A DNA stretch of 64,000 nt from Candidatus Zixiibacteriota bacterium. GTDB lineage: Bacteria; Zixibacteria; MSB-5A5; GN15; FEB-12. The position numbers were made by a program, and so were the translations under genes. Below are positions 53,317 through 62,464 of the stretch, piece after piece. A model generated the notes under the pieces. The model did not search any database. It was given only the letters and a program-made list of their open reading frames with translations, and had not been told where the DNA came from. The DNA lies in the NCBI GenBank assembly GCA_022571845.1, contig JACZXB010000002.1, positions 107,979-171,978 on the forward strand. Direction: 5' to 3'. Position 1 is the stretch's first letter. Each line of letters opens with the position of its first letter.

Positions 53317-54696
53317 TCATTCGTAGCTGACGAACGGCAACAACTCTAAGCCGTGAAGCAAGACCATCAGCACTGCCAGCGGTGTTACATAACCGAGCAA
53401 AATTCTCAGACCTTTGTAAGCCAGACCCGTCGAACCAAACTCTTCCTGCACATCTTTTTCTTTCATGACCCAGGCCACAAACAGACAGGTTAAGACACCT
53501 CCTATGGGCAGCATGTAATTAGTAGTCAGATAGTCAAAAATGTTCAGAAAACCTTGCTGCTGTCCTCTAAAAGAAACCTGCCATGAAACTACTGCCGAAA
53601 GAATACCTATCAAATAAGTAACTGTTCCCATCGTGATAGTAGCTTTGACTCTTTTCCAGCCTAACCGGTCGACAAAATAAGATACAACGACCTCTAGCAG
53701 ACTTATGGCCGAGGTTAAAGCAGCGAAAGTGAGCAGCACGAAAAATGGTACTGATATCCAGCGCCCGGTTTCTTTAAACAGAACCGGCAGAGTTTTGAAA
53801 ATCAAGCCGACCGACTGCCCCGGCTCCATGCCATAGTGAAAGACCAGCGAAAAGATTGCAATACCGGCCATGAGAGCAATGACAGTATCCAGAATAGAAA
53901 TAGTAATAGCGTCTTTGACGATATTGGCTCCGCGTTCCATATAGCTGCCGTAGGTAATCATGGCGCCCATTCCCAATGACAGCGTAAAGAAGGCATGCCC
54001 TAAAGCTGAGAGAAAACCGGTGGCAGTCAATTTTGAAAAATCAGGGTTGAACAGAAATGAAACCGCTTGCCAGCCGCCGCTGGTTCCAAACAGACCGTAA
54101 AACATCAAGCCTGTCAAAAGGATAAATAAAGAGGGCATCAGAATTTTCGACCAGCGCTCAATTCCATTCTTAATGCCGCCAGCAACAATAGCAATTGTCA
54201 AAGCCATAAACAGGGTGTGCCAGAAAATTGATTGTACCGGATTTGTGACCAACGCTACAAACTGACCCTGTATTTGTTCAGCTGTGCCCGTAAATCCTGC
54301 CAGAGACTTAAAAACATAGGCTATGGCCCAGCCGGCGATGACGCTGTAAAATGAGAGGATTATAAAGCCAGAGGCTACTCCCAGCCAGCCGGCTGTCTGC
54401 CAGAGACTTCCGGGCTTATGCAAGACCTGAAAAGCTCCGACGGGGTTTGTTTGAGCCCTGCGTCCGACCATAAGCTCCGCCACCATTAAAGGCAGCCCCA
54501 GCAGCAAAACGCAGCCAAGATAGACTATTACGAAGGCTCCACCACCGAATTCTCCGGTGATATAAGGAAATTTCCAGATATTACCTAATCCGATGGCGGA
54601 ACCGGCCGCAGCCAGCACAAATCCCACTCTTGATGACCAATGCGCTCTGCCCCTGGGGCTTCCCTGGCTACTGTCAATAATCTCATTACTGCTCAT
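53317..54696 (-). CDS. Sodium-dependent transporter, NSS/SNF family
   Basis: A 459-residue symporter with about 11-12 membrane helices. The N-terminus (WSSRVGFVLAAAGSAIGLGNIWKFPYITGEFGGGAFVIVYL) carries the Na-binding and substrate-binding unwound helix 1 of the LeuT fold. Substrates in the family are amino acids or amines; this one cannot be specified. It is convergent with the NtrC-family gene (8-base gap) and has no operon partner. Confidence 0.93.
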   Translation of the reverse strand: MSSNEIIDSSQGSPRGRAHWSSRVGFVLAAAGSAIGLGNIWKFPYITGEFGGGAFVIVYLGCVLLLGLPLMVAELMVGRRAQTNPVGAFQVLHKPGSLWQTAGWLGVASGFIILSFYSVIAGWAIAYVFKSLAGFTGTAEQIQGQFVALVTNPVQSIFWHTLFMALTIAIVAGGIKNGIERWSKILMPSLFILLTGLMFYGLFGTSGGWQAVSFLFNPDFSKLTATGFLSALGHAFFTLSLGMGAMITYGSYMERGANIVKDAITISILDTVIALMAGIAIFSLVFHYGMEPGQSVGLIFKTLPVLFKETGRWISVPFFVLLTFAALTSAISLLEVVVSYFVDRLGWKRVKATITMGTVTYLIGILSAVVSWQVSFRGQQQGFLNIFDYLTTNYMLPIGGVLTCLFVAWVMKEKDVQEEFGSTGLAYKGLRILLGYVTPLAVLMVLLHGLELLPFVSYE

Positions 54697-54950
54697 AAAT
54701 CGACCTCTCCGTGCATTAAATGCTCAACTATACTTTAAACTCTAAGATACCTGTAGTTCAAGCCGATAATTAGTTAGTATCATAGATGACTATTTTTGCG
54801 ATTAATTATGGCACAACGGGCTAAAACAATTGAAAATTATCACCATAAGTCAAGAAGAAATAGCCAGAATAGGTTTTTAGTTGATTGACGTTTATAAAGA
54901 GAAGTTGTTTGCTTAACTATTAGTAGGAATAAGAAGGAAAGGATTTTGAA

Positions 54951-55667
54951 ATGAAAAAAATTATGTTAACAGTGGCAATGCTGGCCTTAGCTCTTTCAGC
55001 CCAGCCAGTATTGGCCGCTGGGGGTTCTGTCTTTGGCACCCAGAGCACAGCTGTTGCCATAGGCCAGGGAAATGCCAATGGCGCAATTACTCTTGGCCTG
55101 GCAGATATCACTTCGTTTGTCGGCACCTTTGACTATGGAATGTCAAAATTCACGACCGGCCGTCTGAAACTTGGTTTTGCCGATGCCAACAATTCAGACC
55201 TGGCTATTTCACTTGGCGCTGAAATCCGCTGGCAGGTTTGGTCGGTAGCTCGTTCAATGGCCAACAAAAGCAATAAAAGAGGAAAAAGTAATTTGTCCAG
55301 AAAGGCCAACCAGAAACCTTTTGATCTTTCTATTGGAGTCATGACAGAATATCTGTCAGTCGATAAAAAAACCAGCTTACTAACGTCCTCCAGCTTTTCA
55401 GTCTTTCAATTTGGCGGATTCTTGCTGGGTTCTCATTCGTTCGTGACCAATGGCGGCAAAATGATTACTCCCTATGGCCGCTTCAACGTCAGACTTGAAG
55501 ACACCAATTTCGAAAACACCAGCGGAAAGATTTCTAACTCGGATATTGAAATTGGTTTTACTACCGGAGTTTCTTACCAGTTTACCAATACAATGAATAT
55601 TTATGGCGAATTGCAGATGGACGGCAATGACGGGCTGTTTGTTGGAATAGATTTTAAGGTAATGTAA
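54951..55667 (+). CDS. Secreted, probably outer-membrane beta-barrel protein
   Basis: A 238-residue protein with a clear signal peptide (MKKIMLTVAMLALALSAQPV, cleavage after LAA). The mature part is rich in alternating strands (DYGMSKFTTGRLKLGFADAN, DIEIGFTTGVSYQFTNTMNIYGELQMDGN) and ends GIDFKVM, consistent with a small eight-strand barrel. A basic loop (NKSNKRGKSNLSRKANQKP) is unusual. A Shine-Dalgarno AAGGAAAGGA precedes the start. A terminator follows the stop. No family recognised. Confidence 0.75.
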   Translation: MKKIMLTVAMLALALSAQPVLAAGGSVFGTQSTAVAIGQGNANGAITLGLADITSFVGTFDYGMSKFTTGRLKLGFADANNSDLAISLGAEIRWQVWSVARSMANKSNKRGKSNLSRKANQKPFDLSIGVMTEYLSVDKKTSLLTSSSFSVFQFGGFLLGSHSFVTNGGKMITPYGRFNVRLEDTNFENTSGKISNSDIEIGFTTGVSYQFTNTMNIYGELQMDGNDGLFVGIDFKVM

Positions 55668-55690
55668 GTTTGATGATAATTATTTTCCAA

Positions 55691-55718
55691 AGGCCCCGCC
55701 ACTAAGCGGGGCCTTTTT
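55691..55718 (+). terminator. Intrinsic terminator abutting the uppP start codon
   Basis: Stem GGCCCCGC/GCGGGGCC with loop CACTAA, then TTTTT and immediately ATG of uppP. The only purine-rich Shine-Dalgarno-like sequence for uppP (GCGGGG) is the 3' arm of the stem. Confidence 0.85.
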
Positions 55719-56492
55719 ATGTCATATCTTGACGCTTTAATACTGGGGCTGATACAGGGACTGACAGAGTTTCTGCCGATATCTTCGTCCGGACACTTAG
55801 TTCTGGCTCAGGAACTTCTCGGTGTCAATCCTGAAGGAGTAACTTTCGAAATCCTGGTACATCTGGGCTCGCTTCTGGCTATTTTCATATATTTTCGGAG
55901 TAAGCTATGGATACTTACCTTATCACTTTTCAAAAAAGATAAAGCAAGCCACAGAAAAGAGATTCTTTTTCTGTCAATGGCTACTGTTCCAGCTGCCTTG
56001 ATAGGTCTGTCATTTGAGAGTTTTATTGATTCTGTTTTTTCGTCTGCTCTCTTTACTTCGACAATGCTGATTATGACAGGATTTATTCTTCTTTCGACAA
56101 AGCTGGCCAGGACCGGCAATCAAGAGGTCGATGGCAAACGAGCGATATTGATAGGCCTGGCACAGTCGCTGGCCATTTTGCCGGGAATCTCTCGCTCTGG
56201 TTCAACTATTGCAGCCGGAATGCTGCTCAAAATTGAACCATCCAAAGCAGCAGAATTTTCCTTTCTGCTGGCCATACCGGCCATTATCGGAGCGACTATC
56301 TTTAAGTTTGACGATATACTGGCCAGCGACTCCGCTATGATGCTGGCCTATTTGGCAGGCGCTGTTATGGCTTTCGGTTCCTCTCTGATAGCTATTCGTC
56401 TGCTGATGTCAATAATCAGAAAAGGACGATTCGAATTTTTTGCCTATTATTGCTTTGCTGCCGGCACCATGGGCTGGTATCTTTTCTCCTAA
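55719..56492 (+). CDS. uppP: Undecaprenyl-diphosphate phosphatase
   Basis: UppP (BacA) dephosphorylates C55-PP to recycle the carrier lipid and gives bacitracin resistance. The 257-residue membrane protein has LILGLIQGLTEFLPISSSGHLVLAQ, the first catalytic motif, and LPGISRSGSTIAAGM, the second. Normal length. The ATG follows the U-tract of a terminator directly, so expression depends on read-through or an unusual start. The next gene begins one base after the stop. Confidence 0.96.
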   Translation: MSYLDALILGLIQGLTEFLPISSSGHLVLAQELLGVNPEGVTFEILVHLGSLLAIFIYFRSKLWILTLSLFKKDKASHRKEILFLSMATVPAALIGLSFESFIDSVFSSALFTSTMLIMTGFILLSTKLARTGNQEVDGKRAILIGLAQSLAILPGISRSGSTIAAGMLLKIEPSKAAEFSFLLAIPAIIGATIFKFDDILASDSAMMLAYLAGAVMAFGSSLIAIRLLMSIIRKGRFEFFAYYCFAAGTMGWYLFS

Positions 56493-58088
56493 ATGAGTCT
56501 TAACATTCTGGTAATTCGTCTCAGCTCGCTGGGCGACATCATTCTAACCTCCCCGACAGTCCTCAATCTGAAAATCGGATATCCGCAGAGCCGTATCACT
56601 TTTCTGACCAAACCTAAGTACCGGCAAATAGTCGAAATGTTTGGCACCGTAGATGAAATTGCTCTGTTGCCCGAATCAGGAAACTTTACAGGACAACTCT
56701 CGCTGTTGAAAAGTCTTGAACAGCAGAATTTTGATATCATAGTAGACCTGCACAGCAATTTCAGGTCTTCGGTAGCCAGAACAGTTCTGACTGCTGGGCA
56801 AAAAGTAGTTTATCTCCGCAACCGCAGCGCCAGGCAGCGTATCGTCCGGTTCAAAGATTTCGCGACTACGGAAAGCAATACTCATACACATACACATACA
56901 ATAGACAAATATAACGATTGCCTGCTGCAGCTCGGTTTGTCAGCGCCTGCACGCCGGCCGGTCTTTGAAAAATGCAATGGAAGAATCCTAGCGAAGCCTC
57001 CTGCAGTTCTGATTGCTCCCGGCGCCGCTTTTGAAAATAAAAAGTGGCCGGTAGAAAAATTCGCCGAAGTTGCTGTTAAACTCCACGACTTCCATCAGGC
57101 GAAAATCATCTGGGCTGCCACAGCAAAAGATAAAACTCCGGCCAGTCTCAGAGAAAAAATCCCCATAGAAAAACTAAGAGTATTAACTGACCATCCGCTG
57201 GAAAGTCTGGCGTCAATTATTTCACAGGCAACGCTTACTATCGCCAATGATTCAGGCATTGCTCATCTCTCGTCAGCAGTCGGAACGCCGGTGATTTCAA
57301 TCTTTGGACCGACCCATCCGGCGCTGGGGTTTCAGCCAAGGGGGCTGCTTGATATAATAATTCAGGCCGATGTTTCCTGCTGTCCCTGCTCTTTACATGG
57401 CGATAAGAAGTGCTTCCAAAAGGAACAATACTGTTTCACCCGCATAGAACCGCCGGAAGTCGTTGAAAAAGCAGGAGCGTTGATTTCTGTGCGATCAAAG
57501 ATGACCAAAGCTCTATTCGTTGACCGGGACGGTACTGTCATAGTGGATAGGCCGTTTGATTCAGACCCGGCTAACATTGAATTTGAAAACGGCTCAATTG
57601 AAGCCCTCAAAAAAGCTGCAGAACTGGGATTTAAATTAATAATTGTCACCAATCAGTCAGGTGTGGCCAGGGGATACTTTGGAATAGATAAAATGAAACA
57701 GTTCAATTCTGCTTTAGAGCAAAGGCTGGTAGAACATAATATCAAGATTGACGCCATTGAATACTGCCCGCACTATCCCACCGGTTCGGTAGCAGAGTAC
57801 TCGTTTCGCTGTGATTGTAGAAAACCGGCCGGGGGAATGGCAGAAAAGGCCGCTCTGGAGCATAATATTGACCTGCGCAATTCCTACGTTATTGGCGATA
57901 AACTGGACGATCTCAATTTTGGCAGAGTGCTGGGAGCAGGGCATTTTCTGGTTTTGACCGGACAAGGCCAGGAGAATTGCCAAAGGTTAGGCGAAGACAG
58001 CGACGAGTGTCGTAACTTAGTATGCGATAATCTCTTGGCGGCAGTCAAAAAAATAGAAACTCTGGAAAATCAATATGTTAAAAAATGA
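56493..58088 (+). CDS. Heptosyltransferase (GT9) fused to GmhB-type phosphatase
   Basis: A 531-residue two-domain protein. Residues 1-335 are a GT-B heptosyltransferase (ILVIRLSSLGDIILTSPTVLN; LIAPGAAFENKKWPVEKFAEVA; TIANDSGIAHLSSAVGTPVISIFGPTHP). Residues 340-531 are a HAD-IIIA phosphatase with LFVDRDGTVIVDRP, the TNQSG motif, a zinc site CPHYP...CDCRKP, and VIGDKLDDLNF, as in D-glycero-D-manno-heptose-1,7-bisphosphate 7-phosphatase. The chain joins a late precursor step and transfer of the heptose to LPS core. No stop lies between. Confidence 0.93.
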   Translation: MSLNILVIRLSSLGDIILTSPTVLNLKIGYPQSRITFLTKPKYRQIVEMFGTVDEIALLPESGNFTGQLSLLKSLEQQNFDIIVDLHSNFRSSVARTVLTAGQKVVYLRNRSARQRIVRFKDFATTESNTHTHTHTIDKYNDCLLQLGLSAPARRPVFEKCNGRILAKPPAVLIAPGAAFENKKWPVEKFAEVAVKLHDFHQAKIIWAATAKDKTPASLREKIPIEKLRVLTDHPLESLASIISQATLTIANDSGIAHLSSAVGTPVISIFGPTHPALGFQPRGLLDIIIQADVSCCPCSLHGDKKCFQKEQYCFTRIEPPEVVEKAGALISVRSKMTKALFVDRDGTVIVDRPFDSDPANIEFENGSIEALKKAAELGFKLIIVTNQSGVARGYFGIDKMKQFNSALEQRLVEHNIKIDAIEYCPHYPTGSVAEYSFRCDCRKPAGGMAEKAALEHNIDLRNSYVIGDKLDDLNFGRVLGAGHFLVLTGQGQENCQRLGEDSDECRNLVCDNLLAAVKKIETLENQYVKK

Positions 58089-58220
58089 TTTTTATTACCT
58101 TATTAGCTTATAGAATGCGACGGTTTAATCTATTAGAAAAAGGTCGATTATAAAGTAAAAATAGTCCGGCAAGGATTCTGGCGATTGCTTGAGTCGAAAC
58201 CTATAGCTATAACAGAGTGT

Positions 58221-58226
58221 TATAAT
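58221..58226 (+). promoter_or_regulatory. Putative -10 element before the 58259 gene
   Basis: Consensus TATAAT 33 bases before the start codon. No good -35 at the right distance. Confidence 0.35.
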
Positions 58227-58258
58227 ATTATCAATACCGCCGGCGGATAAACAACGAT

Positions 58259-61054
58259 ATGTGCAATTTTAAGTTCAAATTTCTAACTCTGATTCTTGCT
58301 TTGCTCATAGCAGTATTATTTTGTCCTTCTGCTGTTCTGGCTCAATTCTACTTCGGGAAAAACAAGGTCCAGTATACTGATTTTGACTGGCAAATAATGA
58401 CCACCGAGCATTTCAGGATTTACTTTTATACAGATGAACACGAAATCGCCCAGATTGCGGCCCAGATTGCAGAAGACTCCTACCGCGAATTAGCAATTAG
58501 ATTCAATCATGAACTAAAGCATAAGACGCCGTTTATTATTTATTCGTCACCCAACTATTTCTCACAGACGAACATAGTACCGGGCATCCTCCCCGAAGGT
58601 GTGGCCGGATTTACAGAATTTATCAAAGGCAGGGTTGTGCTGCCTTTCCACGGTTCATATCACGATTTTGACCATGTTATCAGACACGAGTTAGTGCATG
58701 TCTTTACACTTGACCTGCTTGATGCCGCCTACAACCGTCAAACATCGAGGCGCGTAGCCAGGCCGCCGCTATGGTTTACCGAAGGCTTAGCCGAGTTCTG
58801 GTCAAAAAAATGGGATACTGAAGCTGACATGATAGTCAAAGATATGGTGATAGGCGGCAAGCTCTATAGTATTCCCCAGTTGTGGCGGGTGCATGGTACT
58901 TTCTTTATGTATAAGCTGGGTGAATCAATCTGCCAGTTTATAGACTCTGCCTACGGCGAAGATAAACTGGCGCGCATCTTTGACAACTGGTATAAAGGCA
59001 AAAATTTTGATCAGGTAGTTCAGATAACACTTGGGGATAATCTGGCAACTCTCTCTAGGAAGTGGGAGTATTCCCTGAAGAAAAAATATTTTCCTCAGAT
59101 AGCCGAGCTGGGGCTGCCCAAGATGGACTCAAGGCGCGTTGTCAAAGATGGCTTCGCAGTCAAAGGAGTGCCCATCCGGCTCACTACCGATGATACGGCA
59201 AGAGATTATCTGGTTTTCAAGGCCAATAAGCTTGGTTATTCGGGGCTCTATTTGCAGCCGCTTGAAGGTCCTAAACGTGATGTCAAAACCCTCATCAAAG
59301 GAGAACGCTCTTCGGATTTTGAATCATTGCATCTGCTTCGCTCGGGAATCGACGCCAATAATTCAGGGTTAATAGTCTTTTCTTCAAAATCCAAAGAAAA
59401 AGATGTTATTTACCTCTACGATATTCATAAGAGTAAAGTCGTTCGCCGCTTCGAATTTGATTCTCTGGCGGCGGCGCGCTCTCCCAGATTCTCTCCCGAT
59501 GGGACAAAGATAGTATTTACCGGAGTAGGCACCGACGGTATCTCGGATATTTATTTGCTCGACTTAGAAACAGGCGCCTACGACAGACTATTAGCCGACA
59601 TATACTATGATATCGACCCGACTTTTTCGTTCGATGGCAGTTCGATTCTATTTTCTTCAGACAGGGCTATCGATGGTCCGGCGGGGGCGCTCAATATTTT
59701 TGAGTACGATCTGGTGACATCAACTATCAGGCAGCTAACATTCGGTCCGTTTCGCGACCAGTCGCCGGAATCGGTCGAGGATGGCCTCTATTTTTCATCG
59801 GATCGCGGCGGTACTTTTAACCTGTTCAAGTTGTCAAACGACGGCGCCCTGACGCAGCAGTCGACCTATGTAACGGGAGCGTTCGACCCGCGCCTTTCGC
59901 CGGATAAAAGCAAACTATTCTACACCGGCTACCAGGATATGTCGTTCCAGATTTACCAGATGGAAATAACGCTTGAGCCAAAAGAAATATCCCAGCCGCT
60001 GGCCTCAAAAGAAAATAACTGGCAGCCCAAAAAAATATCCAGAGCAGTCTCAAATACTTCGATAAAATACGACACCGACTATTCTTTTGATATTGCCCAG
60101 TCCGCTATCGGATTCGACCCGGTCTATGGCTCATTGGGAGGGATGCAGGTGGCAATATCCGATATGCTGGGTAATCATGCTTATCATTTTCTGCTCAGCA
60201 ACACCGCCCGATCCAAAGATCAGCTTCTGCAATCATTTAACGTCGGTGTAACTTATATCAACCGCAAGAACCAGTTAAACTGGGGCGTTGGTTTATTTCA
60301 TCTATACAATGAATATTATAATGACTTTGACCTGTTCTTTTTTGAAAGACAGGTAGGCGCACTTTCTCTGTTCAGCTATCCGATTTCAAAATTTCACCGG
60401 GTCGACTTTACCACCACCGCCAGATATTCCAAGCGCGACTTCCGCTTCGGAATCAAAAGCCGTGAAACATTTCTTCTGACACATTACATCAGCTGGGTCT
60501 ATGATAACTCTCTGTGGGATATCTCAGGGCCGATTGACGGACGCAGATATAATTTTACTCTCGGACTTTCTAATTCGCTTAGCGAAGGCCGGGCTTATAA
60601 TAAACTGGCCATGGCCGATGTCCGTCACTATTACCGGCTGGGCAGGAATTCCGCCCTGGCCAACAGATTGTTCGCTTTTACTTCGTCAGGCCTTGAGCCG
60701 CAGCGGATTTACTTTGGAGGCAGCTGGTCTTTCCGGGGCTATAGCAGGAGAGCCTTCTACACCAGGAACGTCCTGTTTGCTTCAACCGAACTGAGATTCC
60801 CCCTGATAGATAACCTCTTGATAGGTCTGCCCATCGGGAATATGGGTTTCAGGGGTATCAGAGGGGTTTTGTTTTTCGATGTCGCTTCGGCCTGGGAAAA
60901 CGACTTTGACCAGTTTATCGGCTCATTTGGAACCGGCATAAGGTTCGCCCTGGGCTACTTGGTAGTACTACGTTTCGATTTCACCCGTACCACAGATTTC
61001 AGGTCTATTTCGCCAAAAACCGACTTTGACTTTTTCTTCGGATGGAACTTCTAA
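58259..61054 (+). CDS. Peptidase-MA-like / TolB propeller / Omp85-barrel protein
   Basis: A 931-residue exported protein in three parts. After a signal peptide (to about residue 28) is a gluzincin-type domain with HELVH (about residue 143) and the third ligand in WFTEGLAEFWS. Residues about 300-600 are TolB/WD40-like repeats (RSPRFSPDGTKIVFTG, DPTFSFDGSSILFSSD, DPRLSPDKSKLFYTG). The rest is a beta-barrel with GGSWSFRGYSRR, the Omp85 RGY motif, and a terminal Phe (FFFGWNF). Probably sits in the outer membrane with protease and propeller in the periplasm. Confidence 0.85.
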   Translation: MCNFKFKFLTLILALLIAVLFCPSAVLAQFYFGKNKVQYTDFDWQIMTTEHFRIYFYTDEHEIAQIAAQIAEDSYRELAIRFNHELKHKTPFIIYSSPNYFSQTNIVPGILPEGVAGFTEFIKGRVVLPFHGSYHDFDHVIRHELVHVFTLDLLDAAYNRQTSRRVARPPLWFTEGLAEFWSKKWDTEADMIVKDMVIGGKLYSIPQLWRVHGTFFMYKLGESICQFIDSAYGEDKLARIFDNWYKGKNFDQVVQITLGDNLATLSRKWEYSLKKKYFPQIAELGLPKMDSRRVVKDGFAVKGVPIRLTTDDTARDYLVFKANKLGYSGLYLQPLEGPKRDVKTLIKGERSSDFESLHLLRSGIDANNSGLIVFSSKSKEKDVIYLYDIHKSKVVRRFEFDSLAAARSPRFSPDGTKIVFTGVGTDGISDIYLLDLETGAYDRLLADIYYDIDPTFSFDGSSILFSSDRAIDGPAGALNIFEYDLVTSTIRQLTFGPFRDQSPESVEDGLYFSSDRGGTFNLFKLSNDGALTQQSTYVTGAFDPRLSPDKSKLFYTGYQDMSFQIYQMEITLEPKEISQPLASKENNWQPKKISRAVSNTSIKYDTDYSFDIAQSAIGFDPVYGSLGGMQVAISDMLGNHAYHFLLSNTARSKDQLLQSFNVGVTYINRKNQLNWGVGLFHLYNEYYNDFDLFFFERQVGALSLFSYPISKFHRVDFTTTARYSKRDFRFGIKSRETFLLTHYISWVYDNSLWDISGPIDGRRYNFTLGLSNSLSEGRAYNKLAMADVRHYYRLGRNSALANRLFAFTSSGLEPQRIYFGGSWSFRGYSRRAFYTRNVLFASTELRFPLIDNLLIGLPIGNMGFRGIRGVLFFDVASAWENDFDQFIGSFGTGIRFALGYLVVLRFDFTRTTDFRSISPKTDFDFFFGWNF

Positions 61055-62205
61055 TGAAACGAACTGCTCAATACTTTCTTCTTTTCATATTGCTTTTAGT
61101 TTTAGCCGGCTGTTCAAATAAGTTCAAGATGCCTCGTGAATCTATCGGTGAGCCGTCGGAATGGGCCTATTACAAATACAATATCGAAAGCGGCGGCGCC
61201 AGGCCCGGAACTTTTTCTGGGAAGCTTGATGTTGTCTGGGAGAATTCATTTCGAAACAAACCGTCCGGCCCGCTGACAATTTCTAACGGCTATTTGATCT
61301 ATCCCGGCAGCAAACGTAAAATAGAAATCTTTGAAATCGCCACTGGTTCGTCACGAGGCTATGTCCGCTCCAAAAGGCACCCCCAGTCAGGCATGATTTT
61401 TCAGGACAGTCTCGGTTTTTTTGTCGAAGCTCCCCGCTTGAGCCGGATTCGGTGTGTGAACCTTTTAAACAAGAAAAAACTCTGGCAAAGGAAAATCAAA
61501 GATGCCACCGCCGGTTTGATAATCGTTGATTCATTTTTGATTGTCAGCTCCAGCGAGGGCTCAATCTATGCTTTCAATATCAAAACAGGGGAGACCGGCT
61601 GGGTTTATCACTCAGAGACGCGTCTGGCGGCGCCTCCGAGCAGTAACGGGCATTTGATAGTGCAGACTACTGACGGCGGCAAATTACTGGTGCTAAGCGC
61701 CTCTGACGGCGAGGAAGTTTTCGTAATTGAAATCGAGGCGCCGGTCCTGGGTTCTGCTGCAATTGATGACAAAGTCTATCTGGCGGATTACAGCGGCAAT
61801 GTTTATGCGCTGGAGCTGGATAGCGGAGAGGTTGTCTGGAAAAATAAGCTCGAATCCAAATTCTGGGCGGCTCCGGCGCTTTCGGGCGGTCTGCTATATC
61901 TGGGGAGCACCGATGGAAAATTTTATGCCCTGAACTCTGACAACGGCGAGATTGTCTGGGAGTTTTCACCCGGTGATGTTATCCGCTCTTCACCAATCGT
62001 TGTCGGTGACTACGTGCTGTTCGGGACAATGTCGGGAATTTTATACAGCCTGAGAGCCGAAGATGGCTTGATTGCCGCACGTCGCGAGCTGGCCGGGTCA
62101 ATTTTATTTTCTCCTGTTTCCGATGGCCGGCATATCTTTGTGGCCACCGACAAAGGGGAGCTGCTTTGCTTGGGCTCAGCCCCTGAAACTGCCTCTATTA
62201 AATAA
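61054..62205 (+). CDS. PQQ-repeat beta-propeller lipoprotein (BamB-like)
   Basis: A 383-residue lipoprotein starting at ATG 61054, which overlaps the previous stop by one base (TAATG). Lipobox LVLAGC (Cys about residue 19). The mature part has repeated propeller blades: GSIYAFNIKTGETGWVYHSE, GNVYALELDSGEVVWKNKLE, GKFYALNSDNGEIVWEFSPGD. This matches BamB and similar PQQ-like propellers. Direct coupling to an Omp85-barrel gene suggests a joint outer-membrane complex. Confidence 0.9.
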   Translation: MKRTAQYFLLFILLLVLAGCSNKFKMPRESIGEPSEWAYYKYNIESGGARPGTFSGKLDVVWENSFRNKPSGPLTISNGYLIYPGSKRKIEIFEIATGSSRGYVRSKRHPQSGMIFQDSLGFFVEAPRLSRIRCVNLLNKKKLWQRKIKDATAGLIIVDSFLIVSSSEGSIYAFNIKTGETGWVYHSETRLAAPPSSNGHLIVQTTDGGKLLVLSASDGEEVFVIEIEAPVLGSAAIDDKVYLADYSGNVYALELDSGEVVWKNKLESKFWAAPALSGGLLYLGSTDGKFYALNSDNGEIVWEFSPGDVIRSSPIVVGDYVLFGTMSGILYSLRAEDGLIAARRELAGSILFSPVSDGRHIFVATDKGELLCLGSAPETASIK

Positions 62206-62385
62206 TAAAACATCAAGAATTTTTGCCTTTAGCAGCTAAAGCCACCTGCCATTTTGGCCGATAGACCGCCATATGTGTATTTCATGTATGACATAAACGC
62301 AGGTCAGTCTGCCATATTGTCTGTATATTTTGGCGTAAAATATAAGAAAATATTCAAGTTATTGTAATATAATGACTTAGCAACT

Positions 62386-62401
62386 TGGCACGAAATTTGT
62401 T
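62386..62401 (+). promoter_or_regulatory. Sigma54-type -24/-12 promoter, hsp20
   Basis: TTGGCACG-AAAT-TTGT fits TGGCACG-N4-TTGC with GT in place of GC at -12. It is about 64 bases before the hsp20 ATG. Confidence 0.55.
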
Positions 62402-62464
62402 TATAAGTTTGATAGAAATGGAAACTAACAAACAACATAATAGTCCAACATGGAGGATTAAAAG

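Noticed and set aside
54809-54826. TGGCAC followed by GC upstream of the 54951 gene, as a sigma54 site
   Set aside because: The GG to GC spacing is two bases too short and TTGC is absent.
56880-56905. ACACAT hexanucleotide run in the heptosyltransferase-phosphatase gene as a phase-variation tract
   Set aside because: Units of six keep the frame, so length changes would only add Thr-His pairs, and only about three units are present.
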